Source: Kiritimatiellia bacterium
GTDB taxonomy: Bacteria; Verrucomicrobiota; Kiritimatiellia; RFP12; UBA1067
Assembly (NCBI GenBank): GCA_017403825.1
Contig: JAFRDO010000043.1
Span: forward strand, 1 to 64,000
DNA length: 64,000 nucleotides
Direction: 5' to 3'
In this document: positions 43,910 through 52,746 of the stretch, one piece after another
Position numbering within the stretch: the first letter of the stretch is position 1
Layout of the letters: each line of letters begins with the position of its first letter
Translations under genes and position numbers: made by a program
The notes under the pieces: model-generated
The model's input: the letters and a program-made list of their open reading frames with translations, nothing else
Told to the model about the DNA's origin: nothing
Database searches by the model: none

Positions 43910-44095
43910 TTACTTCTTCGCCTTCTTCGCCGGGGCCTTCTTGGCGACGGCCTTCTTTGCAGGGGCCTTCTTCGCCGGGGCCGCCTTCTTGCAGCACGCC
44001 TTCTTGCAGCACGCCTTCTTGGCAGGAGCCGCCTTCGCGACCTTCTTGACCGCCTTCGCAGCGGGCTTCTTTGCAGCAACCTTCTTGGTAGCCAT
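43910..44095 (-). CDS. Small histone-H1-like Lys/Ala-rich protein with paired cysteines
   Basis: A 61-residue protein made almost only of Lys, Ala, Pro and Val, in KKAPAKKA-type repeats like histone H1 tails and chlamydial Hc2. It carries two KKACC units (APAKKACCKKACCKKAAP), giving two Cys-Cys pairs. It probably binds DNA or RNA non-specifically. The start at 44095 has AAAGGAT before it. The long 5' leader (about 110 nt) precedes a weak promoter with TTGCGC and TTATCA, 16 nt apart. A strong terminator lies downstream, so it is a single-gene unit. The Lys/Ala-rich tail of RpoD has similar composition. Confidence 0.82.
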   Translation of the reverse strand: MATKKVAAKKPAAKAVKKVAKAAPAKKACCKKACCKKAAPAKKAPAKKAVAKKAPAKKAKK

Positions 44096-44226
44096 TAGTT
44101 TGATCCTTTTTGTTTCAGAGCTGTCGGCACATCCATTCGGACGCAACATCCGCAACTTCTGGTGGAATGATAACGAATTTTTTTCGTTTGCGCAAGGGGT
44201 CAATTTGAAAAATTTTTTCGGGGGTC

Positions 44227-44311
44227 TGGTGCTCGGGGCGGGACTCGAACCCGCAAGGATCTCTCCACATGCACCTCAAGCATGCGTGTCTGCCAATTTC
44301 ACCACCCGAGC
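44227..44311 (-). tRNA. tRNA-Leu (anticodon GAG), CCA encoded
   Basis: The minus strand folds as a class II tRNA. The acceptor stem is GCTCGGG/CCCGAGC, the D-arm TGGTGAAATTGGCAGAC, and the anticodon loop TTGAGGT (GAG) is closed by CATGC/GCATG. A short variable arm precedes the T-arm GCGGG-TTCGAGT-CCCGC. Discriminator A and CCA are encoded at 44227-44230. It reads CUU/CUC codons. Confidence 0.93.
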
Positions 44312-44332
44312 AGGGTCATGAAAGTGGAAGTT

Positions 44333-44341
44333 AGTATACCA
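44333..44341 (-). promoter_or_regulatory. Promoter of tRNA-Leu
   Basis: TGGTATACT (minus strand) ends 21 nt before the tRNA 5' end. A TTGCGC -35-like hexamer lies 17 nt further upstream. The element sits directly after the EEP-family gene. Confidence 0.6.
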
Positions 44342-44398
44342 TAACCGACTGCGGCGCGCAAGGGGGCAAGTTGCAAAAATGAATCTGCAGCAAAGCGC

Positions 44399-45244
44399 TC
44401 ACTTGACCGTCACGAAGAGCGCGTAGTGGTCGGAAAGCCCGTCATTCGGAACTATCGTCGGCATCCCTGCATCAAAGCCACGCACGAACACGTAGTCAAG
44501 AGCGCTGTCTCCGTAACGCGCCGAGGGATGCGTGCCTCGCGCGTCTGCAGGCAGCTGCGCCAAAGGATTGTCGAAGCCGGCTTTTTCCAAGATCGCGAAC
44601 AGTCGCTCGTCGGCGAAATTCTTCTGCCACTTGTCGGCGTTCATGTCGCCGGCAACGATGACCGGACGCCGCGCCGCGCGACCACGCGCGCGCTCCTGCT
44701 CGACGAGCTGTTCCACGGCCCGCGTCCGCTTAGCGCGGAACAGGTCGCGCAGCTCCTTGGTGGTGGCGCCGTAGTTGGACTTCAGGTGCACCGCATAGAC
44801 GTTCGCCGTCACGGCAGGACTCGTCACCACCGCCGCGAACGCATAGCCGCGCGGAGGAGTCTCCTTCCCGGCGACCTTCCATTTGCTCCAATGAGTCTCC
44901 ACGACCGGCAGCGTCGTCGCAATCGCGTCCTGCTGCTGGTCGAAGCGGTCGCGGCGCCTGTAACCCGACACCGACACGACGCGCAGCCCGCGCCGCCCGA
45001 TGCGCTCGACCAGGTTCGACGCCGCGCGCGGCCCGCGCATCTCGTGGAGGCAGAGTATCACGTCGTTCGTTCCGGACGGGTCGGCCGCCGCAAGGCCGCG
45101 CGCCAGCATCGCCGCAGACGCCTTGACCGTAGCTTCCTCGACGTCAGGATGCGCGCGGTGCTCGGCACGGCCAGACGGAAACCAGTTCCCGTTCCACGTT
45201 CCGACGACGACCGCCGCCAGCACCGCCAGAATTGCATTATGCAT
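44399..45244 (-). CDS. Exonuclease-endonuclease-phosphatase (EEP) family protein
   Basis: A 281-residue metal-dependent EEP-fold hydrolase. The N terminus is a hydrophobic signal/anchor (MHNAILAVLAAVVVGTW). Fold motifs: NWF near the start, catalytic Glu in VILCLHEMRG, VYAVHLKSN, VIVAGDMNADKW, and the C-terminal GLSDHYALFV (Asp-His). Family members include DNases, sphingomyelinases and inositol phosphatases; the substrate is unknown. Extracytoplasmic location is inferred from the leader. It overlaps the glycosyltransferase gene by 8 nt and closes the rfbC/glycosyltransferase operon. Confidence 0.85.
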   Translation of the reverse strand: MHNAILAVLAAVVVGTWNGNWFPSGRAEHRAHPDVEEATVKASAAMLARGLAAADPSGTNDVILCLHEMRGPRAASNLVERIGRRGLRVVSVSGYRRRDRFDQQQDAIATTLPVVETHWSKWKVAGKETPPRGYAFAAVVTSPAVTANVYAVHLKSNYGATTKELRDLFRAKRTRAVEQLVEQERARGRAARRPVIVAGDMNADKWQKNFADERLFAILEKAGFDNPLAQLPADARGTHPSARYGDSALDYVFVRGFDAGMPTIVPNDGLSDHYALFVTVK

Positions 45245-46076
45245 CGCACACCTCCATGATCGCCGCGCAAAGAAGCCGCACGCGGCTGTCGTCAGCCCCG
45301 TCGCGGAACCCTTCGACATACGCGACGCCAGGCTGTCCCCGCCACACAGGGGCGCCGTCGGTCGTGATGACACGCTTGCCGCGCTCAAGCGCCTCTGCAA
45401 CTACAAGACCGAAGTTCTCGCTCAATGTCGGAAGCACCAGCGCATCGCACCATTCCCACGCGCGCTCCTTCTCTTCTCCGACGAGAGACGACTCGATCCT
45501 CAGCTCCACTTTCCCTGGCGCAGAAACGTTGACCTCGCCGACCGCACGCTCCAGAAACTCAACGCCCTTCAGCGGGTGCCGCCTTCCGAGATACAGCAGG
45601 TGCAGGCTCCTTCCGCTCTCGCGTCTCTCCTGACCCTCGCGCCGCCAGCGCTTCAAGTCGAAGAACTTCTTTATGTCCTTGACTTCGATCGGCGGATGAC
45701 GCTTGCCGAGATAGCGTTCGACCCATTCCCTTTCCGCATCGCACGTCACGACGATGCGCTCCGCCCTTCTCAGGAAGAACCGCTCTATCGGCCCGACGAG
45801 ACGCTTCTTCCAGCCGCGATAGGCAAGCCGCACGGGATCGTAGCAGGCCTCGGGCATTCGCACGGACCGTCTCGCAAGCAGGCCGGCCCACCAGAGGCAC
45901 GGAAGCCAGCCGCAGTGCACCCACACCTCGTCGGCGCACCTAAGTGCCCGCGGCGAGGCCCACGTGGAAAAGCTAACGGTATCGCCGCGCGCCACCTGCT
46001 CTCGGGCCACAAGCCGCGCGATGACGGCCGCCCCGTTCGTTTCCTCCCAGCCGGCGCAGACATGCAAAACGTTCAT
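45237..46076 (-). CDS. Family 4 (GT-B) glycosyltransferase
   Basis: A 279-residue GT-B glycosyltransferase, short for the family. N-terminal MNVLHVCAGWEETNGAAVIARLV is followed by LLYLGRRHPLKGVEFLERAV (start of the donor-binding domain) and LPTLSENFGLVVAEALERGKRVITTDG, the E-x7-E motif of GT4. It probably adds a sugar to a lipid-linked glycan in the cytoplasm. The start at 46076 overlaps the methyltransferase stop by 4 nt. Confidence 0.88.
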   Translation of the reverse strand: MNVLHVCAGWEETNGAAVIARLVAREQVARGDTVSFSTWASPRALRCADEVWVHCGWLPCLWWAGLLARRSVRMPEACYDPVRLAYRGWKKRLVGPIERFFLRRAERIVVTCDAEREWVERYLGKRHPPIEVKDIKKFFDLKRWRREGQERRESGRSLHLLYLGRRHPLKGVEFLERAVGEVNVSAPGKVELRIESSLVGEEKERAWEWCDALVLPTLSENFGLVVAEALERGKRVITTDGAPVWRGQPGVAYVEGFRDGADDSRVRLLCAAIMEVCDA

Positions 46077-46669
46077 CGGACAGCCCTTTTGATCCAGCAC
46101 ATTCCGACAACCTCGTCCGGCTCACCGAAGACCTCGCGCACCGCACGCGTGACGCCGAAGCGAGGATTGCCGAAGTCGTGTCCGGCAACGATGCCTACGC
46201 ACTGAGCTTTACACAACTCTATTTCGCGCTTCACGTCAGCGTACGCATGGCTGCCGTCCAGGAACACGAGCGCCCTGGACGGATCCATGCGTCCGGACAG
46301 CGACGCCAAAAACGGTTCTGCGTCGCCGCGCACCAGCTCCACGCCGCCGCCCGACAGGATCTTCCGCGTGAACGCCTCGTGCTGCGCCGACGTGAGCCCG
46401 AACGGATTCCAGCAGAAGTTGTCGACGGCCACGACCCTCTTGCCTGTCAACTGCGCGACAGTCCGCGCAGTAAGGCCGAACAAGGTCCCTATCTCGACGA
46501 ACGCATCGACGACCGGCTCCTTCGCCCAGCGAACGAGCGCCGCCGTCTCGGCGTCCGTAAGCCCGCCGAGGGCGTCGTCGCCGGCAAGCCGCACGCCAAG
46601 ACCGGAGAGAGCCATGCGCAGCTCCCGCGGATGCGTCGCGATGCGCCACAGCTGCAGAACCTTGTTCAT
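46073..46669 (-). CDS. Class I SAM-dependent methyltransferase in the polysaccharide operon
   Basis: A 198-residue Methyltransf_24-like protein with SAM-binding motif VVDAFVEIGTLFGLTARTVA, acidic VAVDNFCWN, and LVFLDGSHAYADVKREIELC. It probably methylates a sugar or lipid-linked glycan, given that glycosyltransferase genes lie on both sides. It overlaps its neighbours by 4 nt at each end. Confidence 0.82.
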   Translation of the reverse strand: MNKVLQLWRIATHPRELRMALSGLGVRLAGDDALGGLTDAETAALVRWAKEPVVDAFVEIGTLFGLTARTVAQLTGKRVVAVDNFCWNPFGLTSAQHEAFTRKILSGGGVELVRGDAEPFLASLSGRMDPSRALVFLDGSHAYADVKREIELCKAQCVGIVAGHDFGNPRFGVTRAVREVFGEPDEVVGMCWIKRAVR

Positions 46670-47673
46670 TCCAACTCTCCTTCTCCTGTCAGTTCCTTTG
46701 CGAATGCAAGCGTGCGTTCGACCCACTCGCGGCAATCGTACCGCTCCAGCACGCCATCCGCCGCCTCGCACTTTCCCTTTCCATCTTTGCTCCCGCGCTC
46801 GACGCGCAGCATCTCCCGCGCCATCGCCTCGACGTCGCCGAAGCGCACCACGCTCACGTCAGGCAGTTCGAAGCGATTGCCGCAACGGTCGGACATTATG
46901 ACTTCGCAGCCAGCGGCCTTCGCTTCCAGCACAACGAGGGGCCAGGGATCAAACGCGCTCGACAGGAGAAGGCAGGCGTGTTCCGCGTAGATGCGCGGCA
47001 TCTCGTTCGGTTGGACAAACCTGCCTCCCTGCCCGTAGCAATCCAACTCCCACGAGCCGCCAAGTTCGCGGTAGCGGCGGTGCGCCGCCTCAATGATGTC
47101 CACTCGCTTCTCGACCGACATCCGCCCGACATAAAGGAATCCCCTGCGCTCCGAAGCGGCACGCGCTGCGCGGAACCTGTCCATGTCGATGCTGAACAGT
47201 CCGGTACGCACATCCCTGAAGCCCAGCCACTTCGCGTACCTGGCGCATATGCGCCCAGGCACATACGCGGCGACGTAATTGCGCAGGAAAGGACGAAGCA
47301 CCCATCGTGCGGCCAGGCACCGGAGAGACCAGCGCCACGGCATGTCAAAGCAACAGACCTTGGGGACATTCCTCCAATCACTGCGCCTGACCAGTTCGCG
47401 CACCATGACCGAATGCCAACCGACGGCAAAAACGACGTCCGGCGTCCAACCTCCGAGCAAACCGCCCAGCGCGGCATCCCCCGCGCCATCTTGCGCCCCG
47501 CCGCCGACCATCGTGCAGTCAAGCCCGCTTAATACGCGCTCGGCGTCAAAGGCCCGCCCGCTGCGGACGTTCTCCACCGCCACCTTCAAGTCAACGCCAT
47601 CGACTGACTGCAGCCTTCGCCAGCAGTCGGCCATATAGCTCGTGACGCCCGTCCATGCAAAAAGTATCTTCAT
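46666..47673 (-). CDS. Family 4 (GT-B) glycosyltransferase
   Basis: A 335-residue GT-B glycosyltransferase: MKILFAWTGVTSYMADCW at the N terminus, then RRGFLYVGRMSVEKRVDIIEAA and LLSSAFDPWPLVVLEAKAAGCEVIMSD, the GT4 donor-site region. Cys-rich segments around the middle (CCFDMPWRWSLRCL) are unusual but not diagnostic. It overlaps the fused glycosyltransferase gene by 4 nt. Confidence 0.87.
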   Translation of the reverse strand: MKILFAWTGVTSYMADCWRRLQSVDGVDLKVAVENVRSGRAFDAERVLSGLDCTMVGGGAQDGAGDAALGGLLGGWTPDVVFAVGWHSVMVRELVRRSDWRNVPKVCCFDMPWRWSLRCLAARWVLRPFLRNYVAAYVPGRICARYAKWLGFRDVRTGLFSIDMDRFRAARAASERRGFLYVGRMSVEKRVDIIEAAHRRYRELGGSWELDCYGQGGRFVQPNEMPRIYAEHACLLLSSAFDPWPLVVLEAKAAGCEVIMSDRCGNRFELPDVSVVRFGDVEAMAREMLRVERGSKDGKGKCEAADGVLERYDCREWVERTLAFAKELTGEGELE

Positions 47674-49445
47674 TTCAAAAGACAAAGCAGAGTCAATAGA
47701 TGCAAGGTGAAGTTTACGGGATTGTAAAAGCCGAGCCCAACGGCAAAGTCAATCCTGAGCAGGAAGAAAACGTTGACGACAAGCACACAAAGCAGGACCT
47801 TGCGAATGCCCGACGACCGAGTCAGGCAGAGCGCAAGCGGAAACGCCAGCGACACCAGATCATAGCATCGGTGGTAACAAACGAGGTTGGCTAGGACAGC
47901 CAGCACGGAAAGGTCCAGGAGCAGGCTCGGATCCTTCTGCGAACGGCCAAGAAACCTCATGGCGGAATAGCCGACGATCGCAAGGCCAAAGACGACATAC
48001 CCCGCCTTGGCCCACGGCCAGACGTCGGCAACGCCAAACCAGCTGGCAAGGCCTGCAAGATCGGCGTCTCCACCCGACGGATTCAGCTTCACTCCCACCT
48101 CCATCGACTGGCGCACAAGAGTCAGCGGATCCGTCCCCGTCCACAATCCCAACACGACGGTCAAGGCGAAATGTATTGCAACGGCAGCGGCAAGCGCCCT
48201 CCACTGCCGTCGGATTACGAACACGAAGGCAAGGGGAACTGTCATAGTATACTTGAAAAGCCCGGCGGAAAGCAATGCCCCGACAAGGAGCCAGTGCTTT
48301 CGCCGTTCCATCGCCCAGACAGCTGCCGTAAAAAACGCAAGGGAAAACATCGCGTGCTGTCCGCAACCCATCCCCACACGCCACGGCACGCCGCAGAGAA
48401 AAAGCACTACGAAAGCCCAGAACACGAGTGACACTCCGTCACCGCGTCGGAAGAAGAGCCTTCCCATGAAAAGCAGGAACATGCAGGTGAAGCCGAGATT
48501 GCAGACGTCCCAAAGCACATTGGCGACACCGTGCGGCAAAAGCCCAAACGGAAGAAGAAACGCAATTGTGCTTGGCACCTGCGTTGCGTCGACGACCACA
48601 CCGTCGTAATAACGCCCTTCCAGGAACCATCGGTAAGGATTCTCGCCGCGAAGCAACAAGGCGGCAGACTCCCAGTGGAAATCCACCCATTCAAGTCCGT
48701 TCAAAAACCCCTTGACGACGCTGGCGGCCGTCAGGAAGACCGCCGCGGCGATGGCAAGCCGCGCCAGCCATCCGCACCTTGAGAACAGGCAACGGAACTC
48801 AAGCAGCATGTCGACGGCTCCTCGCATTCCATGCCAGGAAAGCCACCGCGCAAGACGCCGACGCCACGTACACCAGCTCATTGCGCAGCGGTGTATGCCG
48901 ATCGTCCTATCGGTGACATGCATCGTTCCGTCAAGGCCTATCGGGCAGAATGCTTCTGGCGGGAGAACGGCGAGCGAAAGGCCGATGCGGCCTAGCGTTT
49001 CGGCAAGTCTTTCACCTACGGTCTGACTCGCGTCAAACACTGCCTTGACATAATGTTCTAGCATGGCCGCCGCAACAGGGCTACCCTTCTCCAACGCCAT
49101 TACGGCCGGCTCCATGCCAATTCCGCCGCCCGGCAGACACTGCCCCGCAACAAACTCATTGTACGCTTCCAGCGGAGCGACCAGTTCGACATCCGTGTCA
49201 AAATAGACTCCGCCCTCGGCATAAAGCGCGGCAAAGCGCAACCAGTCCGCCGCAAAAGCCCACTTCCTCGCCTTGACCGCATCAGCCACGAACTGCGGCG
49301 GCGACATTGCGAGCAGGTCGTCAAGCCCCCATTCGCGGATATCAAAGTCCGGAGCGAACTTCCTCCAGCTTGCAAGGCATCTCTCGACAAGCGGCGTCTT
49401 AGGCTCTCCGCCGAACCAGCAGCAGTGTATGATCTTCGGAATCAT
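47670..49445 (-). CDS. Two-part glycosyltransferase: GT32-like domain fused to a GT87-like membrane domain
   Basis: A 591-residue protein. Residues 1-215 match GT32 (Och1/capsular type): IPKIIHCCWFGG, WAFAADWLRFAALYAEGGVYFDTDVEL (with the DxD at 83-85). Residues about 225-591 are a polytopic membrane protein of eight to ten helices resembling polyprenol-phosphate-dependent GT87 (DUF2029), with WVDFHWESAALLLRGENPY (donor-side acidic loop) and CGVPWRVGMGCGQH. Fusing a cytosolic nucleotide-sugar transferase to a membrane transferase could couple two sugar additions. It overlaps its neighbours by 4 nt at each end. Confidence 0.83.
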   Translation of the reverse strand: MIPKIIHCCWFGGEPKTPLVERCLASWRKFAPDFDIREWGLDDLLAMSPPQFVADAVKARKWAFAADWLRFAALYAEGGVYFDTDVELVAPLEAYNEFVAGQCLPGGGIGMEPAVMALEKGSPVAAAMLEHYVKAVFDASQTVGERLAETLGRIGLSLAVLPPEAFCPIGLDGTMHVTDRTIGIHRCAMSWCTWRRRLARWLSWHGMRGAVDMLLEFRCLFSRCGWLARLAIAAAVFLTAASVVKGFLNGLEWVDFHWESAALLLRGENPYRWFLEGRYYDGVVVDATQVPSTIAFLLPFGLLPHGVANVLWDVCNLGFTCMFLLFMGRLFFRRGDGVSLVFWAFVVLFLCGVPWRVGMGCGQHAMFSLAFFTAAVWAMERRKHWLLVGALLSAGLFKYTMTVPLAFVFVIRRQWRALAAAVAIHFALTVVLGLWTGTDPLTLVRQSMEVGVKLNPSGGDADLAGLASWFGVADVWPWAKAGYVVFGLAIVGYSAMRFLGRSQKDPSLLLDLSVLAVLANLVCYHRCYDLVSLAFPLALCLTRSSGIRKVLLCVLVVNVFFLLRIDFAVGLGFYNPVNFTLHLLTLLCLLK

Positions 49446-50689
49446 CGCTGACCTCCGCCGACGGATTCCACGAAGAAGACCTTGTCACCCACGCGGCAGC
49501 GCGGCGCCTTGAAGGTGGCCCAGCCGCCCTTCTCGCATGACGCAAGCCGCTCGTCGTCGCGCCACAGCTCTCCGACGGTCAGTTCCACGACGCCGGTCGT
49601 AGGCCCATGTATCTGAATCGCGTCGCCTGGCTTGACCGAATGGTCCTGCACCTTCACCTGCGCTATGCCGGCCTTGAGAAAGTAGTCAATCACGACCCCG
49701 ATGTGGCGCTTGACCGTCGTTGCGCGCGAATCCTCGGAGTCGGTGAACTGGTCCGCTCCGGGCCGCCCGAAGTACAGTCCGTCCGAGAACTCGCGGTGAA
49801 AGACGGTCTTCACGGAAGCCGTAAGCTCCTCGACGAGCGCCGGAGTGTAGGTCCCGTCCGCAACGGCATCGACGGCGCGGCGATAGGCCGCAGTCACGGT
49901 CTTCACGTAGTTGGCGTTGCGCGCACGGCCCTCGATCTTGAAGGACGCTATGCCGGCCGCCATCAGCCTGTCCACAAAACCTAGCGAACACAGGTCGCGC
50001 GCCGAAAGCACGGTGTGCGGCTCCACCTCGAACGCCGTATCGGACTCGTGGACAGGGCGCCCCTCCGCATCTTCGTAAAGGTCGACGGCCTTGACGATGA
50101 AACGACGGCGGCAGGGCTGCTTGCATTCGCCGCGGCAGGCGCTCTTGCCATAGGCGTCGTGGCTCATGAAGCACCGGCCCGACTCCGCCACGCATTGCGC
50201 CCCGTGCACGAAGCACTCGATCTCGACGGGGCTTCTGCGGACGATCTCAGCGACTTCGGCGAGAGTGCATTCGCGGGCCAGGACGACGCGGCTCGCGCCC
50301 TGCTCCGCAAGGAACCGCACGGCGGCAGAATTGGAGGTGGACATCTGCGTGGAGACGTGGAAGCGCGCGTCATGCCTGCGGCAAAGCGATATCACGCCCC
50401 AGTCGGACACGATGAACGCGTCCACATAGGGCTTGGCCTCCGCAATTACGCGATCTATCTCGTCCGTCTCGCCCTCGAACATGATGGCGTTGAGAGCCAG
50501 ATATCGCCGGACCCGTCCGCCGCAACGCCTGGCGATCTCGGGCAGGTCGCCTATCTTGAAGTTGACGCCGCTCCTGGCGCGCATGTTGAACGTGCCCAAG
50601 CCGAAGTAGACGGCATCCGCACCGGCGTCGATCGCGGCCTGGAGGCAGGTAAAGTCCCCAGCGGGAGACAGTATCTCCGGCGTCGCCAA
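49442..50689 (-). CDS. U32-family protein, TrhP/YegQ-like (tRNA hydroxylation)
   Basis: A 415-residue member of peptidase family U32, whose best-known members (TrhP/YegQ, RlhA) hydroxylate RNA bases rather than cleave peptides. It begins EILSPAGDFTCLQAAIDAGADAVYFGLGTFNMRAR. The four-cysteine Fe-S region is HGAQC..SGRC...CRGECKQPCRR. The start is TTG at 50689, the first start codon after an in-frame stop, with GGGAGG upstream. Its place in a sugar operon may be incidental. Confidence 0.88.
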   Translation of the reverse strand: MATPEILSPAGDFTCLQAAIDAGADAVYFGLGTFNMRARSGVNFKIGDLPEIARRCGGRVRRYLALNAIMFEGETDEIDRVIAEAKPYVDAFIVSDWGVISLCRRHDARFHVSTQMSTSNSAAVRFLAEQGASRVVLARECTLAEVAEIVRRSPVEIECFVHGAQCVAESGRCFMSHDAYGKSACRGECKQPCRRRFIVKAVDLYEDAEGRPVHESDTAFEVEPHTVLSARDLCSLGFVDRLMAAGIASFKIEGRARNANYVKTVTAAYRRAVDAVADGTYTPALVEELTASVKTVFHREFSDGLYFGRPGADQFTDSEDSRATTVKRHIGVVIDYFLKAGIAQVKVQDHSVKPGDAIQIHGPTTGVVELTVGELWRDDERLASCEKGGWATFKAPRCRVGDKVFFVESVGGGQR

Positions 50690-50710
50690 CCTCCCGAACC
50701 TCCCAGGCGA

Positions 50711-52165
50711 CTACGCCTTCCTCTCCGGCATCTTGCCGGTCGTGAAGTACTGCTCGATCTCTTCGAGGGTACGACCCTTCGTCTCAGGCAGGAAGAACGC
50801 CGCCGCGATGAAGTATACGACCGTGAAGCCGGCGAGACAGAAGAAGACTGTCTGGAAGCTCGTCGCCGCCACCCACGTCGGGAACACCGTCGCTATGAGC
50901 GCGGAGACTCCCTGGTTTATGATCATCGCAATCGACATGCCCGTAGCGCGAATGCGGGTCGGCATCAGTTCCGAAAGCGCGAGCCACACGCAGACGCCCG
51001 GACCGACGCCGTAGAACGCAATGAACATGAAGAAGAACAGCGTCGCGATGACGCCTGTCACCGGCGAGGCGGCAAGCCAGCCGTGCGATATCGCGAGGAA
51101 GGTCGCGCCTACGCCGCAGAGGCCGACGATGATGCCGCTCGTTCCCATCTTCAGCAGGAACTTGCGTCCCTTCTTGTCCACGAGCGTGCAGGCGACGATA
51201 GTCATCACCATGTTGACGACCTTGATCGCGAGGTCCGACCAGTTGGCGAACGCTCCCTGAAGGCCCGTCTTCTGGAAGATGTCCACCGAATAGTTCAAGA
51301 CGGAGTTGATGCCGGTCGTCTGGTTGCAGGCCAGGATCACGACGGCAAGAATGAACGGATATACGTACTTCCTCTGCAGAAGCGTATCGTTCTTCGCGTT
51401 CGCCTTCAGCTCTGCCTTCATCTTCGCATCGGCCTCGTCGGCGGCTATCATCTCTTCAAGAATCGACTTCGCTTTCTCCATGCCGTTGTTCGCCGCAAGG
51501 GACTCGAGGGCTTCGTCCCGGCGGCCCTTCTTGTAGAGCCAGCGCGGCGACTCCTTGAGCTTGAACGCGCCAAGGAAAAGGATAAGGCCGGGAACCGACG
51601 AGCACCAGAAGATCGTCTGCCACGCCGTGGTCTTAGAGGCGGCGGAGACGGTTTCCGCGTCGGCCGCGCCGACGACCGTCGTCACCACGAGGCCGATCAC
51701 CGCTGCGAAGACAAGGCCGATCGTAAGGAGCAGCTGGAACATGCCGGTACCCTTTCCGCGGTTGTCGGAATCAAGGCATTCGGCAAGGTACATGGGCACC
51801 ACCACGCCGACAAGACCGGCCGACGCGCCCTGAAGGCCACGACCGATCGTCATCAGTATGAAGTTCCCGCCTTCGAAGAGGCCCGACGCGCAGATGACCG
51901 GGATCGACAGGGTGAAGAAAAGCGCCGAGACTATGATTAGCTTCTTGCGGCCGAACAGTTCCGACAGGGATCCGGCAAAAAGCGAGGAGACTACGGAACC
52001 CCACAGCACCGCGCCGACGATCAGTCCCAGCTGGCCTTTCGTGAAGTTCGATGTCTTCTCTATGTACGGATACGCCGCCGCACAGACGCCGACGTCTATT
52101 CCGTAAATGAGCCCGCCGAGCCCCGCCATGATGAGCAGGTACTTCGCATATCCCTTTACCGTCAT
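50711..52165 (-). CDS. MFS sugar transporter (sugar-porter family)
   Basis: A 484-residue inner-membrane transporter with twelve helices. Sugar-porter signatures: GLIYGIDVGVC, SELFGRKKLI, VPMYLAECLDSDNRG, QTTGINSVLNYSVDIF and the C-terminal PETKGRTLEEIEQ. It probably imports a hexose or pentose with H+. The start at 52165 has GGGAGG upstream and is 1 nt after the rfbC stop. Confidence 0.93.
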   Translation of the reverse strand: MTVKGYAKYLLIMAGLGGLIYGIDVGVCAAAYPYIEKTSNFTKGQLGLIVGAVLWGSVVSSLFAGSLSELFGRKKLIIVSALFFTLSIPVICASGLFEGGNFILMTIGRGLQGASAGLVGVVVPMYLAECLDSDNRGKGTGMFQLLLTIGLVFAAVIGLVVTTVVGAADAETVSAASKTTAWQTIFWCSSVPGLILFLGAFKLKESPRWLYKKGRRDEALESLAANNGMEKAKSILEEMIAADEADAKMKAELKANAKNDTLLQRKYVYPFILAVVILACNQTTGINSVLNYSVDIFQKTGLQGAFANWSDLAIKVVNMVMTIVACTLVDKKGRKFLLKMGTSGIIVGLCGVGATFLAISHGWLAASPVTGVIATLFFFMFIAFYGVGPGVCVWLALSELMPTRIRATGMSIAMIINQGVSALIATVFPTWVAATSFQTVFFCLAGFTVVYFIAAAFFLPETKGRTLEEIEQYFTTGKMPERKA

Positions 52166-52166
52166 T

Positions 52167-52718
52167 TTATTCCTCCCAGGGTTCGATGTCCTTTAGAAGC
52201 GGATGCTTCGTGTCTTTTTCAGAAAGCAGTAATTCGCAGCCCGGATCGGGCCAGGCGATGCCCAGGGCCGGATCGTCGAACTTGAGCCCGCGCTCCGACT
52301 CCTTGCAGTAGAGATTGTCGCACTTGTAACTGAAAAGCGTATCGTCCTCGAGCACCACGAATCCGTGCGCGAAGCCTCTCGGAATGAAGAACTGCCGCCC
52401 GTTTTCTGCAGTCAGCTCGCAGCTGACGGACTTACCGAACGTCGGCGACCCCTTGCGTATGTCAACCGCCACGTCCCACACCGCGCCGCGGATGACGCGC
52501 ACGAGCTTCGCCTGAGAGTGCTCGCCCGCCTGCCAGTGAAGCCCGCGCAAGACCCCGCGCGAGGACTGACTCTCGTTGTCCTGAACGAACCGCACGGAAA
52601 TGCCGGCCTTCTCGTACCTCTCCTCATTATAGGTTTCGGCAAAATACCCCCGCGCATCCCGATGGACATCGGGAACTATGATCTTTACGCCGGCAATGCA
52701 AGTCGCAAGAAATTCCAT
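52167..52718 (-). CDS. rfbC: dTDP-4-dehydrorhamnose 3,5-epimerase (RfbC/RmlC)
   Basis: A 183-residue cupin epimerase for dTDP-rhamnose synthesis. Motifs: DARGYFAETYNEE, QDNESQSSRGVLRGLHWQ (active-site His), GAVWDVAVDIRKGSPTFG, and FIPRGFAHGFVVLEDDTLF. The start ATG at 52718 is 7 nt after TATAAT. rfbA, rfbB and rfbD are not in the window. It heads the eight-gene operon that ends with the EEP gene. Confidence 0.95.
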   Translation of the reverse strand: MEFLATCIAGVKIIVPDVHRDARGYFAETYNEERYEKAGISVRFVQDNESQSSRGVLRGLHWQAGEHSQAKLVRVIRGAVWDVAVDIRKGSPTFGKSVSCELTAENGRQFFIPRGFAHGFVVLEDDTLFSYKCDNLYCKESERGLKFDDPALGIAWPDPGCELLLSEKDTKHPLLKDIEPWEE

Positions 52719-52725
52719 GCCGCGC

Positions 52726-52734
52726 ATTATACCA
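52726..52734 (-). promoter_or_regulatory. Extended -10 promoter of the rfbC/glycosyltransferase operon
   Basis: TGGTATAAT on the minus strand ends 7 nt before the rfbC ATG. It lies in the 28-bp gap after clpB. Confidence 0.75.
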
Positions 52735-52746
52735 TATTCCCGCCGT

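Noticed and set aside
50015-51940. Plus-strand open frame of 641 codons
   Set aside because: Opposite the U32 and sugar-transporter genes; product is His/Arg/Asp-rich without motifs.
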